Origin: Candidatus Omnitrophota bacterium
GTDB lineage: Bacteria > Omnitrophota > Gorgyraeia > Duberdicusellales > 4484-171
Direction of reading: 5' to 3'
Assembly (NCBI GenBank): GCA_021735105.1
Contig: JAIPHS010000009.1
Coordinates: 1 to 19,351, forward strand
Length of the DNA stretch: 19,351 bases
The notes below the pieces were generated by a model that searched no databases, was not told where the DNA came from, and saw nothing but the letters and a program-made list of their open reading frames with translations. Each line of letters starts with the position of its first letter. The stretch's first letter is position 1. The translations under genes were made by a program, and so were the position numbers. Positions 14,442 to 19,351 of the stretch are shown piece by piece.

Positions 14442-15388
14442 TCTTAAGCATATTATTAGGAGTATTTTCTTGGGTATTGATTAAAGAATATCAAATTGAA
14501 AAATTTAGGTTTCAATCGAAAAAGATAGAGCTAACTAAAAACGCTAAAAAGTTGTGTAAAGAAGAAGAAATATTAAAAGAAAAAATTGAAGATTTTAAAA
14601 AAAAGACTTCTCAGCTTTTTGCTTTTTATGATACGGCTAGATTAATTTCTCCCCTTTTTAATAAAAAAGAATTAACTACTGCTTTTGTTGACAAGTTAAG
14701 TTCTTTAGAGGGGATAGATAGGATTAGTCTATCTGAACTTCAAGGGTCAAATTGTCATCGTTTTAAGATTAATCAAAAAGATGATTATTTGTATCTCGAT
14801 ACTCAGTCATCTGATATTTTTGGTTTGTTTCCGCTTTTTGCAAAATTGCTTACTGTGTCATTAGAGCGGCTAGAACTTTATGGCCGTCTTCAGGAGTTAT
14901 CGATACGTGATTATCTTACTGGTACCTACAACCGCCGTTTTTTTAACCAAAGGGTAGAAGAAGAATTTTTACGGTCAAAAAAATTAAAAAATAAACTATC
15001 TTTTTTAATGATAGATATAGACGATTTTAAAAGAATAAATGACACTTACGGCCATTTAGTAGGAGATGCAGTTTTAGAAAGGTGCGCTTCTTTAATTTTA
15101 GAAGGGGTCCGCCAAATTGATTTTGTGGGACGGCTTGGCGGAGAAGAGTTCGGTGTATTGTTGACCGATACCGATAAAGCTGGTGCAATTATGGTTTCTG
15201 AGAGGATATGTTCTCGAATATCCCAGGAGAAAATAAAAGTATTTGATGAAAATTTAAATATTACTGTAAGTATAGGGGTAGCAACTTACCCTTCAAATAC
15301 TATCTACATGGATTTATTTACCGAAATTGCCGATAAAGCTCTCTATCGGGCCAAAGATTCAGGCAAAGATAGAGTATCTTGGTTCTAG
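14426..15388 (+). CDS. Membrane-anchored diguanylate cyclase
   Basis: 320 residues. One N-terminal membrane anchor (about 2-18, FFFLILSILLGVFSWVL) is followed by a coiled coil (about 25-65) and a short region resembling a shrunken GAF domain (about 68-150). The GGDEF domain (about 158-320) has DYLTGTYNRRFF, IDIDDFKRINDTYGH and GGEEF (238-242). An intact inhibitory I-site R229-Q-I-D232 lies at the same spacing as in PleD. It should make c-di-GMP with product inhibition, unlike its upstream neighbour. It overlaps that gene by 16 nt and has no ribosome site of its own, so translation is probably coupled. The similar architecture suggests the pair arose by tandem duplication. Confidence 0.9.
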   Translation: MFFFLILSILLGVFSWVLIKEYQIEKFRFQSKKIELTKNAKKLCKEEEILKEKIEDFKKKTSQLFAFYDTARLISPLFNKKELTTAFVDKLSSLEGIDRISLSELQGSNCHRFKINQKDDYLYLDTQSSDIFGLFPLFAKLLTVSLERLELYGRLQELSIRDYLTGTYNRRFFNQRVEEEFLRSKKLKNKLSFLMIDIDDFKRINDTYGHLVGDAVLERCASLILEGVRQIDFVGRLGGEEFGVLLTDTDKAGAIMVSERICSRISQEKIKVFDENLNITVSIGVATYPSNTIYMDLFTEIADKALYRAKDSGKDRVSWF

Positions 15389-15392
15389 AATA

Positions 15393-15425
15393 GTTTAAGG
15401 TTTTAAGTTTAAGGGTCTAAGGTTA
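15393..15425. repeat. Heptad-like repeat GTTTAAG upstream of pgi
   Basis: Units GTTTAAG (15393-15399), GTTTTAA (15400-15406), GTTTAAG (15407-15413), a single G, GTCTAAG (15415-15421) and GTTA follow one another in the gap between the GGDEF gene and pgi. An eight-base T run comes next, but no stable GC stem precedes it, so I do not call a terminator. The period matches the arrays at 36-61 and 8544-8610 although the unit differs. Confidence 0.65.
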
Positions 15426-15451
15426 TTTTTTTTGAAAGGTCTAAAAAGAGA

Positions 15452-15479
15452 TTGCAAAATAAACAAAAATATGGATAAT
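15452..15479 (+). promoter_or_regulatory. Possible promoter of pgi-pta-ackA-panD
   Basis: TTGCAA (15452-15457, four of six matches) and GATAAT (15474-15479, five of six) are separated by 16 bp. The start codon at 15505 is 25 nt downstream. Between them TTTCTAA (15483-15489) and TTAGAAA (15497-15503) could pair as a weak AU hairpin ending 1 nt before the ATG, where a ribosome site is missing. Confidence 0.45.
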
Positions 15480-15504
15480 AAGTTTCTAAACTTTTGTTAG
15501 AAAA

Positions 15505-16950
15505 ATGAAAAATTTAAAAAACTATTTATTAGAAGCGGCAGGAAAAGCAAAGGATGAGATTTCGGCTGAAAATCCTTATCGGGAAATTGCTTTTGACGGT
15601 AATAGCCCACGCCTTGGCTGGGTTAAACCAGTGAGCTTTATCAAAATCAAGTCTTTATTTGATTCAATTTTTCCACTTATTTCTAAAAAAGAGAATTTTA
15701 TTTTTGTCGGTATGGGGGGCTCAATTAATGGGATAAAACCACTCTTGGCTTTGTTTAAACAACCTAACTTTTTTACTCTTGATAATTTAGATCCGAAAGC
15801 AATAGATGGCATTTTATCTCAGATTAAAAATCCGGAAAAAACCTTAGTGGTTGCAATTTCAAAGTCAGGAACTACTCCTGAGACACAACTATTATCACAG
15901 ACACTAAAGAGTTATTTTATCGATAAGCTAGGTTCAGACCGGTGGTATGAAAAATTTCTTTGGTTAACAGACCCGGAATCATTCGAAAAACTTGATAGAT
16001 TAAGCTGGATAGATGTAAAAAAAATTCCAATTCAACCTGATCAATGTTCTGATATCGGCGGCCGTTTTTCTTCTCCGTTTACTAATATTTTTCTCTTGCC
16101 GTTGTTTTTACTTTTAAATAAAAATTTTACTAAATTAGAACATCTTTATTCTCAATTTATCAGCAATCAAGATGAGATTAGAAAAAGCGCGCATGAAGCT
16201 GCTTTATCTTTAAATAAAGATTGTGATTTTAATTTTTCTCCTTTCATCGAAGCTGATTGGGTAAAAAGTTTTATTCCATGGATAGCACAGCTGTTTCAAG
16301 AATCGTTAGGTTCAAAAAATTCAGAGAAATCGGTAAAAACGATTGTTAATTTTTCCGGGCCTAATTTTATTAAGTTAAAAGCAGATTTTAATTTTAGTGA
16401 ATCAGTTCTATCCATTATGGCCCAGATGTACTTTTATCAACTTTTTATTGCTTATTTATCGGGGAAGTGGGGTATAAACTTTGTAAATCAGGAGTTTGTT
16501 GAAAAATATAAGAAAAAAATGCGAGCACTTGAAAAAAAAGAGAGTGATTTAATTGATATTCCAGAAGGAAATCTATTTGACTTAGTTGAAAAGATCGACA
16601 AAAAAATAAAAAATGAACATTATTTTATTGAGTTAGTTTTTTATTTCGTGCCGGATGCGGCAGTAACTTCCCTTATTCAAAAAGAGATTGAAGAAAGGTT
16701 TGATAAAAAGATTATTCTTAGTTTTGTGGGGAGTGACTGGAACCATCAGTGTTATCAAGCTGCTTTTGGTGATAAAAATACTTTTTATGTTTTAATTTGC
16801 CTTTCATCTTATGATTATACTGATTTTATCTCGGAAAATTTGGCTGATAAAAATATAAAAACCTTAAGACGTATCGCTTTAGCTACTTATCAGACGTTGC
16901 TGGATAAATCCATTTTATATAATTTTAATAAAAAATCTTTAGGAGGATAA
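15505..16950 (+). CDS. pgi: Glucose-6-phosphate isomerase, divergent
   Basis: 481 residues with two SIS sugar-phosphate domains. The enzyme interconverts glucose-6-phosphate and fructose-6-phosphate. Visible motifs: GMGGSINGIKPL (69-80), phosphate-binding SKSGTTPET (119-127), GGRFSSPFT (185-193), and QLFQESLG, with E266 at the position of the catalytic glutamate in short bacterial enzymes. VEKYKKKM (332-339) corresponds to the C-terminal catalytic lysine region. The DLHSMGQ-like histidine motif following ESLG in Bacillus-type enzymes is not apparent. A ~110-residue C-terminal extension resembles the end of transaldolase-isomerase fusion enzymes, but its HSTGQLHKGG motif is reduced to HQCYQAAFGD (414-423). 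No ribosome site precedes the ATG. The last codons carry the ribosome site of pta. Family assignment is firm; full activity is less sure. Confidence 0.85.
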   Translation: MKNLKNYLLEAAGKAKDEISAENPYREIAFDGNSPRLGWVKPVSFIKIKSLFDSIFPLISKKENFIFVGMGGSINGIKPLLALFKQPNFFTLDNLDPKAIDGILSQIKNPEKTLVVAISKSGTTPETQLLSQTLKSYFIDKLGSDRWYEKFLWLTDPESFEKLDRLSWIDVKKIPIQPDQCSDIGGRFSSPFTNIFLLPLFLLLNKNFTKLEHLYSQFISNQDEIRKSAHEAALSLNKDCDFNFSPFIEADWVKSFIPWIAQLFQESLGSKNSEKSVKTIVNFSGPNFIKLKADFNFSESVLSIMAQMYFYQLFIAYLSGKWGINFVNQEFVEKYKKKMRALEKKESDLIDIPEGNLFDLVEKIDKKIKNEHYFIELVFYFVPDAAVTSLIQKEIEERFDKKIILSFVGSDWNHQCYQAAFGDKNTFYVLICLSSYDYTDFISENLADKNIKTLRRIALATYQTLLDKSILYNFNKKSLGG

Positions 16951-17892
16951 ATGCGCAAAATAGTTAAAGACTTAAGAGAACAAGCCAAAAAAAATCCACG
17001 AAAGATTGTTTTTCCTGAGGCACATGATGAAAGAATAATTGAAGCTGTTGAGCGCATTAATAAAGAAAAAATAGCCAACGCTTTATTGCTTACTCACGAT
17101 AATCTTGAGGTTGAAAAACAAGAAAAATATGCAAATATTTTTCATGAAAGAAAAAAAGTAAAAGGAATAAGCTTTGAAGAAGCAAGAGAGTTGATGGAGA
17201 ATCCTCTTTATTACGCGGCGATGATGGTAAAGTATGACGGTGTAGATGGATTTGTCGCTGGAGCACAATATACTACTTCATCTGTAATTAAAACAGCTCT
17301 TAATTGTCTTGATCTAGATAAGACAGTTGGTACTATATCAAGTTGTTTTATTATTGATGTCCCTGATTGCTCATATGGAGAAGAGGGAACATTTGTTTAT
17401 GCTGATTGTGGAGTGATACCATATCCTAGTAGCCAACAACTTGCTAATATCTCTATCTCTAGTGCACGTTTTGCTAAGGAAGTTTTAAAAATTATTCCTC
17501 GGGTAGCTTTGTTGAGTTTTTCGACCAAAGGAAGTGCAAAAGGAAGATGGGTTGATAAAATTAAAGATGCAGTGGAAATTGCTAAATCAAAAAAAAGTGG
17601 TTTTATGATTGATGGTGAACTGCAAGGTGATAGTGCTCTCGATCCAAAAGTTGCTTTGCGAAAATTAGATAAAAGTAATGTAGCCGGAAAAGCTAATGTT
17701 TTGGTTTTCCCTAACCTTGATGCTGGTAATATTTGCTATAAATTAACTCAAAGGCTTGCAAAAGCAAGAGCAGTTGGACCAATCATTTTAGGAACCAAGC
17801 AGCCTTGCAGTGATTTATCCAGAGGTTGTGAGGTTGATGATATTATAGATTGTGCAGCAGTCACTGTAGTAAGAGCCCAAAACAAATCTTAG
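16951..17892 (+). CDS. pta: Phosphate acetyltransferase
   Basis: 313-residue single-domain Pta of the EutD/short type. It converts acetyl-CoA and phosphate to acetyl phosphate and CoA. The family's acyl-transferase fold shows FPEAHDERIIEAV near the start, GVDGFVAGAQYTT, FADCGV-like VYADCGVIPYPSS, STKGSAKG (191-198), DGELQGDSAL and the signature FPNLDAGNICYKLTQRL from residue 253. It ends with LSRGCEVDDIIDCAAVTV. These features favour acetyl over butyryl transfer. AGGAGG (16941-16946) lies inside the end of pgi; the pgi stop abuts the ATG with no gap. ackA follows after 21 nt, making the usual acetate-forming pair that yields ATP. Confidence 0.95.
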   Translation: MRKIVKDLREQAKKNPRKIVFPEAHDERIIEAVERINKEKIANALLLTHDNLEVEKQEKYANIFHERKKVKGISFEEARELMENPLYYAAMMVKYDGVDGFVAGAQYTTSSVIKTALNCLDLDKTVGTISSCFIIDVPDCSYGEEGTFVYADCGVIPYPSSQQLANISISSARFAKEVLKIIPRVALLSFSTKGSAKGRWVDKIKDAVEIAKSKKSGFMIDGELQGDSALDPKVALRKLDKSNVAGKANVLVFPNLDAGNICYKLTQRLAKARAVGPIILGTKQPCSDLSRGCEVDDIIDCAAVTVVRAQNKS

Positions 17893-17913
17893 AAGTCTAA
17901 TCTAACATTTAAT

Positions 17914-19008
17914 ATGAATATTTTAGTTATAAATTCAGGAAGTTCTTCTATTAAATATAAGCTTTTTAGCTTTCCCAAAGAATCTCTTGTCGATAAAGGA
18001 GAGATTGAAAAAATTGGTGAGGAAAAGTCAAAAATAAAAAATCATACTCAAGGCATAGATGAAATAATTAATAAAATTTTAGTAAAAAGCAAAATAAATT
18101 CTTTAAAAGACATAACTGCGGTTGGACATCGAGTTGTCCATGGTGGAGAAAAATTTAAACAGCCGCACTTAATTAATAAAACAGTAATAAAGCAAATTCA
18201 AAAATGTAGCAAACTTGCCCCGCTACATAATCCAGCTAATTTAGCGGGGATAAACTATTGCCTAAAAAGTTTTCCTACAAACTTTCAAGTCGCAGTTTTT
18301 GATACGGCATTTCACCAAACCGTATCAGAAGAAGGTTATATTTATCCTATTCCTTATAAATATTATAGGAAATATAAAATTCGCAAATATGGTTTTCATG
18401 GAACTTCGCATCAATTTATTGCTCAAAAAGCAGCACTAACTTTAAAAAAACCTTTAACTAAGTTAAAATTGATAACTGCTCATTTAGGTAATGGTTGTAG
18501 CATGACTGCTATAGATAAGGGTAAGTCAATAGCTACATCTATGGGTTTTACCCCCTTGGAAGGGTTAATGATGGGGACTCGTTGTGGTGATGTTGATGTT
18601 GCGGCAATTTTTAATATAATGAAAAAAGAAAAATTAGCTATTGATCAGATGGATAAAATTTTGAATAAAAAGAGTGGTTTTTTAGGAGTTTCAGGAGTAA
18701 GTAATGATTTACGTAATGTGAGTAAAGCTGCTAAAGATGGTAACCGACGGGCAAAGCTTGCTGTTGATATTTTTATTAGCCGCCTCAAAAAATATATTGG
18801 TGCGTATTTATTTTATTTAGGGGGTGCCGATGCAGTTTGCTTTACTGGAGGGATTGGCGAAAATAATCCTGATATGGTAAAATCAATAAAAAGCCAGATA
18901 AAAAGAATATTTTCCAAAACGAAAGTTTTAATTATTCCTACGGATGAAGAGTTAATGATCGCTAAATTAACTTATAAATTATTTAAAAAATTAAGAAGAG
19001 GTAAATGA
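17914..19008 (+). CDS. ackA: Acetate kinase
   Basis: 364-residue acetate kinase, a compact form compared with about 400 usually. It transfers phosphate from acetyl phosphate to ADP, or the reverse. Active-site residues known from the Methanosarcina enzyme are present in order: N7 (NSGSSS), R73 (GHRVVHGG), H105 (LHNPAN), D130 (FDTAFHQT), H162 (YGFHGTSH), HLGNG (190), R223 in MGTRCGDVD, and TGGIGEN (from 311). The C-terminus has PTDEELMIA. Length is lost mainly between the NSGSSS strand and GHRVVHGG (about 18 residues) and again after R223. No Shine-Dalgarno is visible before the ATG. Forms an operon with pta upstream and panD 1 nt downstream. Confidence 0.96.
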   Translation: MNILVINSGSSSIKYKLFSFPKESLVDKGEIEKIGEEKSKIKNHTQGIDEIINKILVKSKINSLKDITAVGHRVVHGGEKFKQPHLINKTVIKQIQKCSKLAPLHNPANLAGINYCLKSFPTNFQVAVFDTAFHQTVSEEGYIYPIPYKYYRKYKIRKYGFHGTSHQFIAQKAALTLKKPLTKLKLITAHLGNGCSMTAIDKGKSIATSMGFTPLEGLMMGTRCGDVDVAAIFNIMKKEKLAIDQMDKILNKKSGFLGVSGVSNDLRNVSKAAKDGNRRAKLAVDIFISRLKKYIGAYLFYLGGADAVCFTGGIGENNPDMVKSIKSQIKRIFSKTKVLIIPTDEELMIAKLTYKLFKKLRRGK

Positions 19009-19009
19009 A

Positions 19010-19351
19010 ATGATTAGAGCGATGTTAAAGTCAAAAATTAGCTATGCTACGGTGTTAGGTTTACAACTATATTACAAGGGAAGCATTACTATTGACCAGG
19101 ATTTAATGGAAGCAGCAGATTTATACGCAGGAGAAAAAGTTGATGTGTTAAATCTAAACAATGGAGTTCGCCTTCAGACTTACGTCATTACAGGCGAAAG
19201 AGCAAGCGGTACCATTTGCTTAAATGGGCCAGCTGCTCGTCAAGGCTATAAAGGAGATAAGGTAATAATTATTTCATATGGTTATTACAAGGAAGATGAG
19301 CTGAAAGGCTTATCGCCTAAACTTATTGAGGTAGACGGTGAAAACAAAATT
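19010..19351 (+). CDS. panD: Aspartate 1-decarboxylase PanD, cut by window end
   Basis: 114 codons remain open at the window edge, so the 3' end is outside; family members are about 115-130 residues, so most of the gene is here. PanD makes beta-alanine from aspartate for pantothenate and CoA. The proenzyme cleaves itself at Gly24-Ser25 to form the pyruvoyl group, and this sequence has exactly G24-S25 in YKGSITID. Other landmarks are MLKSKI with K9, VLNLNNG, Y58 in RLQTYVITGERASG, ICLNGPAAR and GDKVIIISYG. GAGG (18998-19001) gives an 8-nt spaced ribosome site, and the gene starts 1 nt after the ackA stop. Linking CoA synthesis to Pta-AckA is metabolically sensible, although the co-transcription is inferred. 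Confidence 0.95.
   Translation, partial: MIRAMLKSKISYATVLGLQLYYKGSITIDQDLMEAADLYAGEKVDVLNLNNGVRLQTYVITGERASGTICLNGPAARQGYKGDKVIIISYGYYKEDELKGLSPKLIEVDGENKI

Noticed and set aside
15421..15440. Terminator after the second GGDEF gene (T run)
   Set aside because: The T run is not preceded by a GC-containing hairpin; only the AT-rich repeat is there.

Overview
The window is AT-rich bacterial DNA with every gene on the + strand. It contains housekeeping, stress and central-metabolism genes and no phage, transposon, CRISPR, tRNA or rRNA signal. The DnaK lacks the large N-terminal insertion of proteobacterial DnaK. Intergenic gaps carry unusual 7-bp-period repeats. A compact hrcA-grpE-dnaK-dnaJ operon sits beside an HspR-like gene and clpB. 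This fits an uncultivated candidate-phylum bacterium; an Omnitrophota-like lineage is my guess, but the sequence alone does not prove it.

Layout. (1) 1-1396: heptad repeat, then the ribosome-associated GTPase gene hflX, closed by a long-stem terminator. (2) 1443-5106: a good promoter drives a small HspR/MerR-like regulator. Next come a perfect CIRCE operator, the remnant of a small heat-shock protein gene (hsp20), a degenerate inverted copy of the CIRCE, clpB, and an HPF/RaiA-type ribosome hibernation gene that overlaps clpB by 4 nt. (3) 5120-9740: a second promoter plus perfect CIRCE, then hrcA (an unusually short form), grpE, dnaK and dnaJ. A repeat-derived hairpin lies between dnaK and dnaJ. 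(4) 9768-12051: a tightly coupled group of an FmdB zinc-ribbon protein, a DUF1015 protein and accD. (5) 12048-15388: a solitary MalK/UgpC-type ABC ATPase with a possible leaderless promoter, followed by two overlapping membrane-anchored GGDEF diguanylate cyclases. (6) 15389-19351: heptad repeat, divergent phosphoglucose isomerase, phosphate acetyltransferase, acetate kinase, and panD cut by the window end.

How it works together. Regions 2 and 3 form one stress regulon: HrcA should bind both CIRCE sites and repress the DnaK machine, ClpB and the broken hsp20 locus. DnaK/DnaJ/GrpE and ClpB form the disaggregation machine, and the HPF protein and HflX act on stressed ribosomes. Region 6 links sugar phosphate metabolism to ATP-yielding acetate formation (Pta-AckA).

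The most interesting points are the CIRCE-controlled hsp20 that has lost most of its alpha-crystallin domain, the inverted CIRCE copy with the same spacer, the possible double HspR/HrcA control, the mini-HrcA, and the recurring heptad repeats in front of genes. I see no clearly new multi-gene system.
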